DNA of 64,000 nucleotides from Atopsyche davidsoni (Eukaryota > Arthropoda > Insecta > Trichoptera > Hydrobiosidae), in NCBI GenBank assembly GCA_022113835.1, contig JAILWY010000013.1, positions 16,602,001 through 16,666,000 on the forward strand, given 5' to 3'. Made by a program: the position numbers and the translations under genes. Below the pieces are notes generated by a model. The model made no database searches, was not told where the DNA came from, and saw only the letters and a list, made by a program, of their open reading frames with translations. Positions 54,371 to 64,000 of this stretch are shown one piece after another. Positions within the stretch are counted from its first letter, which is position 1. Every line of letters begins with the position of its first letter.

Positions 54371-55679
54371 CGGCTTTTTCCGCCGAACCCCAATCGAAAA
54401 GTGCACCGACGCTCAGTGAGATGTGCAAATTCGATTTGTCACTGATTTGTGACCTAATACACAGTGAAATTCAATTATGGTAACGCCAATACGTGGGCGG
54501 TATTTTTGATAGCGTTTGACGACACTGGATTATGCGGAGAATAAAACTGAGAAACAAAAATTTATTTTGGAAGATATTTCTTTTAATTATTTTTAGGCAT
54601 TAAATTTGCAAAAACGCAAAAAATCTATGAAAAAGGAAAAAAAGCAGACGAAGAGAATATCACTTTTCTATGGACTAACAATCAGATGGATCCTCCTCGT
54701 GCCTGACCTATTTCAGGACAAAACTTCATATATAGGAAGTACGTGTGCATCAAAGCTTCATTCAATATAACTTTATGAAATACTGCTGCGGTGTCCTCCT
54801 ATTTAGACATTTAGGATGTTACAACAAATAATATTACATCATCATCCATTCACTCTTCGCAACTAAAATAACCACATACGATAAACATTCATAATTTTTT
54901 TTTAATATTGCTATTTAGAATAAAAGTTAAAATATTTATGAATAATGTAATAATAAAAAGATAATAACCTATAAATTAAACAAATTTACAAAAAGTATAT
55001 GCTAGAGAAAATACTGTCTCTCTCTGAAGTACAATTTTGGTTCACCAGTTTATTTTAACATTGTCCGTAGTACGTTAACATTTTTTTCTTATTAAGCTCA
55101 GACACGCAAAGCTCTTCTGGACAGCAGTATTATTTGCCTTACACCCTTATTGCCATGCAATATATGAGATGTATGCAAACAAGGTTTGTTTCGTGTAAAT
55201 TTTTACATGTTATATTTTAACAGAGTTTATAGTTTTAAAGAAAATTAATAATCATTACAAACCTAATAAGTGAGCATGGATAAATAATTTAAGCATACTA
55301 CATTTTAAGTAAGTACTTAGGAGTTCCGTGATTACTTGTCAGCACGAGAGCTTGACTCGAGAGCGAACTCACGGCTTGAGCTGCTTGGGGGCGGCCGCAG
55401 CAAGTGTAATAACTTCTGGGTTGTTTGGTTCGATGACCTCTATTCTAGTATTACAAAACCTGTAAACAGTAATTTGGCACAACGTGTTACCATTTTTATC
55501 GTAGAAAAGTTAAAAATGACATATTCTTTTATTCGATTAAGATGGCAGTTTTGGCTCAACTTCATTTGTATAAGAATATCAAAGAAATTCGATTCAATCA
55601 ATATCCTAATTTAATTAAAAAGTTATTCAGTAAAAATAATATTTCCAATTATAATAAATGAATAAATAGTGTATACAAA
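54371..55679. other. Non-coding stretch
   Basis: A small GC-richer patch at about 55340-55400. The 92-codon frame at 55336-55614 has no recognisable domain. Nothing else supported. Confidence 0.5.
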
Positions 55680-55710
55680 TTATATATATATATATATATA
55701 CATATATATA
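55680..55710. repeat. (AT)n microsatellite at transposon copy 2 terminus
   Basis: TA run with one CATATATATA interruption, ending directly at AAGGGTTAGGCAGAGAGG, the outer terminus of copy 2. Confidence 0.92.
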
Positions 55711-56535
55711 AAGGGTTAGGCAGAGAGGTATGGATAATTTTAAATAACAGGTACACATTCATTTTTCACCGAAACTTAAATTTTATTTTTTTAATGTGTG
55801 AATTACATAAATCAAAAACATTGCTTACGTACAAAAAATTACATCCGTTAAATGGCGTCCGCTTTTGTCCATACACTCCTGTAGACGTTGTGACAAGTTG
55901 TCTATACTCCTCCGAAGCATTTCACATGGAGCCGCTCGGATTTCTTATGCTATTGTGTCACGCAGTGCTTCAAGTGTACGTGATGTCCTTTGATGTAGCC
56001 CTATAAGAAATAGTCATAAGAAGATAGGCCCGGTGACCGAGGAGGCCACTCCACATCTCCAGGTTTGTCTTAGAAATTCCATAGCTGCTCTTGATGTATG
56101 GCATGTCGCCCCATCTTGTTGAAACCATACGGTTTTGAAGTTGATTCGTCGTTTTCTCAATTGTAGTAGAAATAACTCACGCAGCATCGCTAGGTAACGG
56201 TCTGCGTTCACAGTGATAGTCCGACCGTTTTCACGAAAAAAATAAGGACCGATAATGAAATTTTGACTATTGGCACAACAAACAGTTACTTTGTCACTTT
56301 TTCATGGAGTTCTTGTGTATTTTCTGAAGCCCAATACTTAAAGTTCTGCTGAGGGCACGAGCATGCAGTACGGCCGAACGTCGAGGGCTGCCTTCAACTG
56401 CTTGACGCACCCTTTCGATGTTTTCTGGGGTCTGTACCGTTCGGTCACAGACAGCCTACAGCGATGTCTATTTAGGTCAAAATTGAACATTATAGTAGCA
56501 CTGAGGCGCATAAAGATTTCTCGGTCTTCAAAAAA
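55711..56535 (-). mobile_element. Tc1/mariner-superfamily transposon remnant (DD41D-like), copy 2
   Basis: Same family as 51295-51880 but on the minus strand. In element order: an N-terminal remnant TVQTPENIERVRQAVEG near 56395-56440 (helix-turn-helix region), then NFKYWASENTQELHEK near 56280-56340, ENGRTITVNADRYLAMLREL, WFQQDGATCHTSRAAMEFLR (second catalytic Asp intact), then a deletion of about 27-28 bp relative to copy 1 that shifts the frame. The C terminus is ECMDKSGRHLTDVIFCT followed by a stop near 55830. The outer end CTCTGCCTAACCCTT (rev. comp.) abuts a TA array. Segments lie in different frames, so it is a pseudogene. The first catalytic Asp region is deleted. Confidence 0.82.
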
Positions 56536-57167
56536 TAAACCATAATTATATATAACAATGCTGATTATAACAAATGCAAATATGCGTGACTTTGTGTTGA
56601 TATAAATAAAAACCAAAGAAGCGAATTACTCATATAATCTTGAGCATTACTATAAATTGATTAGTATGATATTTTCAGAAAAACAAATCCTTTGCATAAA
56701 AGACGAATACCAAAAATATATAGAAATATTAACTAACTTCCATTATACACTACCAATAAGTTAGTAGCCGAGTTAGTACTCGACTCACTACTGTTGATTT
56801 GTTAATATACTTCACGATAATACGTTTATATCAACAAAATAAAGTTAGCCGTATAACGGTATATAAAAGTACATAGTGTAATTTTATTTTATTTATAATT
56901 CTAAGTTAAGCATTGCGATGTTTCATAAGATGTCTGTTCCTCCGTGAATGCAGAAACTTAGTGCAGCTGTCACGGAACATTCTGGAGGAAATCGAGAACG
57001 ATGCTTGTTCTCCGAGTGCTAGACTTGCCGCCCGTTCTTGCCGCCGCGCTGCTCGAGTGCGTTTGGTCTGACGGCCAGAAAATCTATTTAGATTGATACA
57101 ACCCTATCCCAGATAAATGCGAATATGTACTCAGTTCTAGATTTCATTAAATAATACTTTATTGTTA

Positions 57168-57170
<3 letters not shown>
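56536..57170. other. Non-coding spacer
   Basis: GC-rich patch at about 57000-57075, otherwise AT-rich. No gene supported. Confidence 0.5.

Positions 57171-57240
<70 letters not shown>
57171..57240. repeat. (TA)n microsatellite
   Basis: Seventy bases of TA dinucleotide ending exactly where hairpin copy 10 begins. Confidence 0.95.
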
Positions 57241-57245
<5 letters not shown>

Positions 57246-57435
57246 TAAAATAATTTTTGTGTTTTTTCCAAATGTTTGATTTTATTGGTGACTGGTTTCG
57301 CCAACCTTTTACGCTGACATTATCAAACTGAGTGACCTGTCACCGATAAAACATAACATTTGGAAAAATCACAAAAAGTATTTTAATTAAAATATTTAAA
57401 CGGAATTCCACCAAGTACTCTATGTCAAAAATATT
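57241..57435. repeat. Palindromic hairpin repeat, copy 10 (between two microsatellites)
   Basis: Left arm TTTTGTGTTTTTTCCAAATG, core TTATTGGTGACTGGTTTCGC then CAACCTTTTACGCTGACATT and ATCAAACTGAGTGAC. The opposite arm GTCACCGATAAAACATAACA then TTTGGAAAAATCACAAAAAG follows, and the outer arm GGAATTCCACCAAGTACTCT and ATGTCAAAAATATTG ends near 57435. The right core arm is mostly deleted. TA or CA/TA repeats flank both sides. Confidence 0.87.
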
Positions 57436-57437
57436 GA

Positions 57438-57557
<120 letters not shown>

Positions 57558-58035
57558 CCGTAGCTACCCTATTAGAGGATGGTAGGATATTTAAATAGCA
57601 TTGTTTCAAAGTAACCCAACTCTATCTCTACCACGAAGCAAATAAGAAGGTAATAAATTTCATTTCAGTTATAAATTCAATAATTCTAATAGCTTCATCT
57701 GATTCGTATTTCCTCCGTTGACAAACGAGATTAGTAATCTTCCTTTCCGACCCTCATCTCGCATCCCTAAGGCACCAGATCTGCATCCCCATTATATTAG
57801 TATTTCACACGTGCCCGAGGGTAGGTCTTGCCTATAAGGCATTTTATTAAATGAAGGATGCGAGGGTGAAGAGTGTCATTGGTAATTCTATGCGAGATAT
57901 TGTTAGCATTATGCAAAATCGTTTTCAAAAGCATTGCAATAACCTTTGTTATCTTAATTTTGGATTATGCCCAAAATTTTAATTATATCAAATCCTGAGG
58001 GTATTTGTTGAAAGTATTAAATGGGAAGAAATTCA
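57558..58035. other. Non-coding spacer
   Basis: Mixed-composition sequence. No gene or repeat recognised. Confidence 0.5.
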
Positions 58036-58208
58036 ATATTTTTGACAGAGAGTACTTGGTGGAATTCCATTTTAATATTTTTGAGTAAAATACTTGAGTA
58101 ATTTTCCACATGTTCGTTTTTATTTGTGACCGGTTTCGCCAACTTTTCACGTTGGCGAAACCGAACATGTGGAAAATCACTCAAGTATTTTACTCAAAAA
58201 TATTATTA
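58036..58208. repeat. Palindromic hairpin repeat, copy 11 (perfect 13-bp core stem)
   Basis: Outer arm TTTTTGACAGAGAGTACTTG then GTGGAATTCCATTTTAATAT on the left, middle arm GAGTAAAATACTTGAGTAAT and TTTCCACATGTTCG, then core CGGTTTCGCCAAC (58131-58143) facing GTTGGCGAAACCG (58151-58163) across seven bases. The right middle arm is AACATGTGGAAAATCACTCA then AGTATTTTACTCAAAAATAT. The right outer arm is missing. Confidence 0.9.
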
Positions 58209-58604
58209 AATGGGAGTCATTGTAACCGGAATATGAAAACTCTTAATGAATATTATTGTTATAAAAGTAATGTTCATTAACAGGTTAGTTGAAAATTCAT
58301 ACATTCTAATATATTTCTATACACGATTCCAATGGGACAAATATGAATATAATGATGCTTTGCATACTATGGGTATATCTTGGTTTTGAATAATAAATAC
58401 TTACTTTACAATTTTTGTATTCTGCTTAAGATAAAAAATATACAACCTAGTAAATAAATAGTACATCGAAAATATTTAACAAATTTATCAGGAGTTACAT
58501 TTATTTTACAAGTAAAACATCGGTTTTTTTAATTCCAATGCTGAATATTTGTGTCGTAACGTTTGTTTAATTAAATATATATATATTTTTTTTCATTTTA
58601 AACC
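58209..58604. other. AT-rich non-coding spacer
   Basis: Nothing recognised beyond a short AT run at about 58576-58586. Confidence 0.5.
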
Positions 58605-58652
58605 ATTTTAAAAAATGGAATTCTAAGCAGTACTTTCTGTCATAAATATTTT
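58605..58652. repeat. Outer-arm fragment of the hairpin repeat, copy 12
   Basis: TTTAAAAAATGGAATTCTAA then GCAGTACTTTCTGTCATAAA and TATTTT matches the outer arm of copies 5, 9 and 10 with several changes. Core and middle arms are absent. Confidence 0.6.
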
Positions 58653-59688
58653 GTAATCTACACCAAAAATAATATACGCTCCTCGATCAAACCCAACTGA
58701 CGCATTTCTCGCAGTTGGCTTACATTAATATATAATTGCTTTAAACCATTATTTATTCATAAAAATATAATGTGTAATTTAAAATAAACTTTAAAAGTTT
58801 GTATGGATAAGACGCTTTTTTATACTTTAAATTTAAGCACAGTTCATTTGATTAAAGTTTGAACTCGCCCATGTTCAGTCATTTTATCTTTTTATCTCAT
58901 TAACTTGGTAGTTTTTCCATATTTCCCTATTCTATTATTTATTTATTTTTGTTTTATTGTACACCAGAAAGCTAATTTTATGTATTCTCTTTTATAGAGA
59001 TGCCTAATTGATGCAATGCTTACGTAGATTTTTTTGTTAAAAAGCCAACTTACCGGTTTTAAATCAACAAAAGAATCACGTTTAGTTAAAAACGTGTCGC
59101 AATAATCCTTTTTAACTACAGCAGGTAAAAGTCAAGACTTCAATTTGTCCTTTTTAACAAATAATTGATTTTGAGTCGGGGACCCCGCGCGGGGGTCGCG
59201 CTGTGCAAAGGTGTGCAGTGAAAAAGACTCGGCGCACGCAATTTTTGGTGCTCACAAAGCGGCGCCTGGGGCGTCCTGATGACGCATTCAGGCAATAAGA
59301 GCATCGTGTGCCAGGAATAGCAATTAGGGGTACAAGGACGTGACGAACATTCAACGGAGGGGGAGGAGGGGCGTCCTCCCCCGGCGTCCCGTATCATAGG
59401 TAATTACGACTTTTTCAGACAATTAACGGGGTTCGCGTCGGCCCGTTATCGGCGCTTCAAACTTCTGAACCGACGCTGACTCGGAGCCGCCACTACTGCG
59501 GAGAGTGATTCGCTCACGAACCGAAGCCCCGGAAGCCTTATTCGTTGAATTATTCATTATTTTAACTATAATCAAATTAGTAAGGATCGTGTAGCTCATT
59601 GAGAATATCGATAAATATGAATAATTATTTACCCTAAAATTCATGGTTTGAAACAAAAATATCAGAAAATAAAAGTGCATACTTTAAT
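58653..59688. other. Non-coding stretch with a large GC-rich island
   Basis: Island at about 59160-59540, one of the longest in the window. Open frames on the minus strand (59140-59397, 59154-59354, 59423-59680) show no known domain. No gene supported. Confidence 0.5.
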
Positions 59689-59798
59689 ATATGACGGAAA
59701 GTACTCGGTGGGATTCAGTTATAATTTTTTTATTTAAAAATAGATCTTTTTCACCAAAAAATGCTAAAATCACAAAAATATTTATTTTTAAGTAAAAA
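59689..59798. repeat. Degraded hairpin repeat, copy 13
   Basis: Outer arm ATGACGGAAAGTACTCGGTG then GGATTCAGTTATAAT on the left, a short middle, then AAAATCACAAAAATATTTAT on the right resembling the opposite middle arm. The GGTGACCGGTTTCG core is lost. Confidence 0.5.
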
Positions 59799-60477
59799 CA
59801 TAATATTTTTACATTAAAATGTGTAATAAATAGGTAGAAACTCTTGTTATAAAATTATGTGGAATAAAAATAAGATCGAAACCAATGGCTATTTGTGTTT
59901 TTCCAAACTAAAAGTACACCAAAAACCTATGTAACTTAAAAATTACATTTTGAAGTGAAACTCTCGCAGGAATAACGCGCGTTGCCTCGAGAGCGTCGTT
60001 CCTCTTCTGTTGCTTTCAAGAACCATAAACAATCTACTACCAATTTGAGATATACATATATTTTTTTGTTCAAGTATTTAAATACGCACGTAACAACGTC
60101 CATTTATAGTTTAAATTTCGTATAAATTGTCTGTGACTAAGAGCTAATTCCTTGTAGTCATCTCCACGACTGGGGATATGCCAAAACACCTGTTGCGGAG
60201 ATACGGCCGAACCCATTCTTACATTCCGAGTTCAAGGCCAATGGAATTGTTGCTGTCCGACGGTCATTCCGGAAGTCTGCTGGAATATTTCACTCGTATC
60301 ACGACACCATACAATATTATAAAAATCCATGGAATTTTAAATCGAAAAAATATTTACTTTACATTCGTCAATATTCACTTATTTGATCAGCTATTCAAAC
60401 CTATCGCCAACCTCTCTCCAGTATTGCTGAAACCGATTAAAGATAAATAAAACACATTCTTTCTTCATATTGGTGTT
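59799..60477. other. Non-coding spacer
   Basis: GC-richer patch at about 60150-60290. The 90-codon frame at 60178-60450 has no known domain. Confidence 0.5.
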
Positions 60478-60537
60478 TAGTATTCTATTTAAAATATTAA
60501 AATGGAGCTCCACTAAGTACTCTCTGTCAAAAATACT
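60478..60537. repeat. Outer-arm fragment of the hairpin repeat, copy 14
   Basis: AGTATTCTATTTAAAATATT then AAAATGGAGCTCCACTAAGT and ACTCTCTGTCAAAAATACT: middle-to-outer right arm of the family, without the core. Confidence 0.7.
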
Positions 60538-61724
60538 GAGTATACTCCTATATTATTGATTTTTTTTTTTTTTGTTAAGGCCGTCTCACGATGATATTTT
60601 TTTAAGAGTTTCTTTAATTAATTTTCACTATTTGAAAAAATTGTACTTCATAATTATCGAGTATACTCCTGTTTTTCTATAGAAATTACATGTGTTTAAG
60701 CATGGTTTTTTGTTGCTGAATGAATAATTAATAAAACTAAGCTTTTGATGAATTCAAGGTAAATTTTAAAGAAAATATATTTTTAATTTATGATAGTAAA
60801 AAACTCTAATAAAGTTGTAAGACTATTTGAATTATCTTATTTTGTACTAATTAAATTTTTGATACAATTTTCCGTAAATAATTTGCTATTTTTTAAATAG
60901 AATAAAATATAGAGAATAAAATTTTTAATTTTGATTTGTTTTAGAAAATTTAAATGTGCTTATTATTAAACAGGCTCTCATTGAGCAGAGAGCTGCAGGG
61001 ACGCAGGTAATCAAACATCTAAAAATACAAAATGAGATGAAAATTTTCTTTCATATCAAGAAATCGAAACGTACCTCGCCTGAATTATTTATGAACAGCT
61101 TAAACCGTAACGCGAACCTGAGCTTGTGTCTATACTTGAAAAATCAGATATCATTTTATAACTCCGTAAAGGAGTCCATTACAAGCGAACATTTTAATCT
61201 AACGAGAGACTTCCACGTTTATAAATGTTAGCGCAGAGCGAATGAAAAGTATATTATTTTAGCATCGAATAAATTATTCCGCGTTACATTTAAAGTTTCA
61301 GGTCGTGCAAGCCAAAGGGGTACGACTTGAGTTATTTTATTAATTTTATAAACCATTCATTAATATATAATGCGGGTCGTGGCTAAAGAATTCATAAGAC
61401 GATAAAAAATATTAAAATTTATAAATATTATTACTAGGATAAAATATCACCGTTTATTTTATAATAAATGTAGTTCACATGACTTGTGCTTTATTTAAAT
61501 TTATTGTAAATACTATTTGAGGACATATGAAAAAGAACTATTAAAGAGTTTTTTTATAAATAGTGGTAGTTTTATAAATCATTTTAATATTGATGTTCAT
61601 TATTATTATCGGTTTATTACATTAAATTGTCATAAAATTTAGTTATGTTTGAATTACAGAACAAGATCAGTATTTTCAGATCGCCTCTGTCATTAAACGT
61701 ATTGAAGATTGTTGTTGGTTGCAG
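60538..61724 (+). other. Intron 5' of the Tmtc2 exon
   Basis: AT-rich sequence immediately upstream of the coding exon. No earlier TMTC exon is recognisable here or further upstream in the window. A GC-richer patch at about 60970-61090 has no domain in any frame. The intron ends with the acceptor at 61723-61724. Confidence 0.6.
61711..61724 (+). other. 3' splice site (acceptor) of the Tmtc2 exon
   Basis: GTTGTTGGTTGCAG: a short T/G-rich tract ending in CAG. The exon starts at 61725 with a complete codon (phase 0) in the frame of RRLASLAVLL. No stronger acceptor lies in the right frame nearby, although the pyrimidine tract is weak, so the exact base is likely rather than certain. Confidence 0.7.
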
Positions 61725-62742
61725 AGACGGCTGGCGAGCCTGGCCGTGCTGCTGGGCGCGCTGCTGGGGCTGCTGGCGGCGCGCGTGCCTCTCAGCGCCG
61801 CGCCCAAGTTCGCGCGCGCCGACAACCCCGCGGCCAGGGAGCCCAGCGCTCTCACCAGGCTGCTCACCTTCTACTACCTGCCCGTCTTCAACTTCCTGTT
61901 GCTGGTCTGCCCTTCCACCCTCAGCTTCGACTGGTCTATGGACGCCATTCCCAGGATCAGTTCGATCTTCGACCCGAGAAACATTTTGACCATCTCATTC
62001 TACCTGGCGATGTCGAAAGTGCTGTGGAGGAGCGCGCGGGCGCTGTACAAACAAGGAGAAAACAAAACCAAGCAAAACGTCAATAGTTCAAGAAAAGACA
62101 ATAAAAATCACAGCTACGTCTATCCAAAAAATGGAAGCAACGGAAGATGCGCCAAAATAAATAGGAACGGATTGATCTATCAGCTCAACGGCCTTTGCGG
62201 TTATACCAGTGTCGTTAAAAGTGGAAAAGTGCTAGTCAGTGCGGGAAGAATGAACGCAAAGACGATGTGTCCCTGCTCGAGCTGCAGGCACGCGCTGACG
62301 GACCACCACTCCACCTCGTGCCGGGCCGTCAACAACAACAACTCCATGACCCAGCACTCCACCTGCACGTGCTCCCCGCCCGTGTCGTACGCGAGCATCA
62401 GACCCGCGCCGGAGAAACCCAAGCCCCACAGGAAGAGCTCGCACTCTGCGCTCCTCTTGGCGACGTCGTTCCTGACTCTGCCGTTCCTCCCCGCCACGAA
62501 CTTGTTTTTTTACGTGGGCTTCGTGGTGGCCGAGCGGGTGCTGTACCTGCCCAGCGTGGGCTTCAGCCTGCTGCTGGGGCTGGGCGGGGCCAAGGTGGGC
62601 GCGCGGCTGGGCACGCGGGCACGCGCGGCCGCCCTGGGCGCGCTGCTGATAGCGCTCAGCGCGCGCACGCTGGCCCGCAACCGCGACTGGCGCGACGAGG
62701 AGAGCCTGTACCGGAGCGCCGTCGGCGTCAACCCGCCCAAAG
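61725..62742 (+). CDS. Tmtc2: TMTC2-type protein O-mannosyltransferase, internal exon (partial)
   Basis: Internal exon of 1018 bases (339 codons plus one base) of a TMTC2-like protein. The family consists of multi-pass ER-membrane enzymes with a C-terminal TPR array that add O-mannose to cadherins. Exon residues 3-20 form a membrane helix. Residues 29-95 are the DUF1736 region, with DNPAA, TFYYLP and FDWSMDAIPRI at 68-78. Residues 109-240 are a long polar loop with eight Cys. Residues 243-285 carry FLPATNLFFYVGF and AERVLYLPS, and about 296-312 form another helix. The exon ends RNRDWRDEESLYRSA and VNPPK, where TPRs begin in relatives. FDWSMD and the NPPK junction favour TMTC2 over TMTC1. The N-terminal exons, with the presumed catalytic acidic residues, and the TPR exons are outside the window. 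Exon ends are very GC-rich; the middle is A-rich. Confidence 0.87.
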
Positions 62743-62748
62743 GTGAGG
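62740..62748 (+). other. 5' splice site (donor) of the Tmtc2 exon
   Basis: AAG|GTGAGG with the cut after 62742, a consensus donor. It leaves a phase-1 codon (G). The next exon is therefore expected to complete an Ala or Gly codon, fitting the NPxKA junction seen at this place in TMTC2 proteins. Confidence 0.85.
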
Positions 62749-64000
62749 ACTCGGCGACCTCATTATCTTTTCGACTGCTATTTTGAGAAACTCGTATTTT
62801 CACCACTCTTTTCGGTCTTTTCTAACTTATTGGTAAGAAATTAAAAAATTTATGTGGTCCGTCAATATCATCATTTTTTAAAAGAATTTATCATATTTTT
62901 CATGAAAAGACTCACTGAGAACAGTATCATCCAAAATATAATTAAAAATCAGATAACATTCTCTCATATTTCTAAATGTAATGTTTTTGTCGACTCTTGC
63001 CAACAAATTAACAATTTCGATAGTATTCCTTAGCTTTCAATTTGGGATCAAAAACTAGCACAATAGCATATTTTTTGAGCCCTTCACATCAGAAATGGCG
63101 TTATATCGATGCTGAAATATTGTTTGCATAATGTACCGCATTTCACGGCAGCCGTCAGCCGCCGAGGAGGGGCAGCGACGACGAGAGCACTGTTGTTGAT
63201 GATGTTCAAAAATATAAAACAAACTCCATTCTTAATATTTCTAGCAATTTATAATATGTTTTCAAGAATACGGAATAAAACTATTTAGATAATATATACG
63301 AGCGTGCGCGATTACATTTTAATAATTTTATTTTTAAATCTTTTATTGTATTTTTTGACGATGATTACCAGGTAAAATGCATATTTATAAATTATTATAA
63401 CTAAATATAATGTAACTTTGCAATTCTGTATAAATTATTTTTAAAAATTAATTAAGTATCAAATGGGAAATAGGTTAAAATAATTTTTTTTTGTAAATTA
63501 AAGTAAAATCTAATAACGACAATTTTTAAACTTGTTCATTCGATTGTCAGGTGACTGATTGCAGATTTTTCCGTTTACAATTATTTGTTTACACATAACA
63601 AAACCACGTAGACTATAATTCTATTTGAAAGAATTCTCTTAATTTTTACTAGTTAATGTTTATTTTTGTTAAAAAGTCTTGATTTTTGAAAATAATTGTT
63701 TATTCATTTTCACCATGTGCATCGATTGAAAGGTTATAGTGATGATAAATAAATTCTCCGTAGTAGATAAAAGCTTATTACTTTGATTTTCACAACTTTT
63801 ACTCGATATAATATTTAACACCATATAAAACATCGCGGAAGAGTGTATGACTTTTCCACTTTGTTTCCAACATACCGAACAAAAAGAAAGTAAAAATATA
63901 CATTTTACGTTTCCGTTGTATGATAAATATAATATAGTGCCGCATAAGTCGTAATTTTCCCAAAATATGTTGATGTTCAGCACGTAGCTCACTTTCGGCT
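62743..64000 (+). other. Intron 3' of the Tmtc2 exon
   Basis: Begins with the GTGAGG donor and continues AT-rich to the end of the window; no acceptor followed by TPR coding sequence is recognised. A small GC-rich patch lies at about 63150-63195. The 107-codon minus-strand frame at 63669-63992 has no known domain. Confidence 0.65.

Noticed and set aside
54066..54428. Pro/Ala-rich minus-strand open frame
   Set aside because: Produced by the 10-bp G-rich array; flanking residues show no domain.
61645..62086. Alternative plus-strand frames across the Tmtc2 exon rich in Arg, Ala and Cys
   Set aside because: Shadow frames of the GC-rich coding sequence; only the frame starting at 61725 gives TMTC motifs.
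62201..62806. Minus-strand open frames opposite the Tmtc2 exon
   Set aside because: Antisense shadows of GC-rich coding DNA with no homology of their own.

Overview
This is eukaryotic DNA, almost certainly from an arthropod and probably an insect with a large, AT-rich, transposon-filled genome. The reasons are one spliced coding exon of a conserved animal gene, canonical GT-AG splice signals around it, no bacterial-style gene packing, and decayed insect-type transposons (mariner, another Tc1/mariner-superfamily lineage, Tigger/pogo-like, Helitron, hairpin MITEs). The species cannot be named from sequence alone. The only host gene I can support is one internal exon of a TMTC2-type protein (ER-membrane O-mannosyltransferase family) at 61725-62742 on the + strand. 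It starts in the middle of the protein, so what lies immediately upstream is intron. Since I see no earlier TMTC exon, most or all of 1-61724 may be one very long intron, though an intergenic part or an overlooked short exon cannot be excluded.

Layout: 0.6-3.7 kb has two hairpin repeats and a 1.43-kb Tigger-like element. 7.0-9.0 kb has a non-autonomous Helitron followed by a GC-rich 82-bp minisatellite that is open in all six frames. 10-16 kb is featureless apart from short GC-rich islands. 16.3-18.7 kb has a piggyBac-like MITE, a hairpin repeat and a nearly complete mariner broken by two frameshifts. 25.8-28.3 kb has a G-rich tandem array, a second Helitron with an extra Helitron 3' end downstream, and a 515-bp foldback MITE. 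32-36 kb has two hairpin repeats and a second piggyBac-like MITE. 38.9-39.8 kb has a third Helitron set between long AT arrays. 45-47 kb has a hairpin repeat, a G-rich array and an AT array. 51.3-56.5 kb has two decayed transposon copies in opposite orientation with a hairpin repeat and a 10-bp G-rich array between them. 57-60.5 kb has a dense cluster of hairpin repeats. 61.7-62.7 kb is the Tmtc2 exon and the rest is intron.

The most notable unexplained material is (i) a palindromic repeat family present about 14 times in this window, (ii) the foldback MITE flanked by TTAA, (iii) a non-autonomous Helitron family with a doubled 3' terminus at one site, (iv) the recurrent abutment of transposon ends on AT microsatellites, and (v) dozens of short GC-rich islands spaced through otherwise AT-rich DNA. 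No tRNA, rRNA, CRISPR array or complete functional transposase was found.
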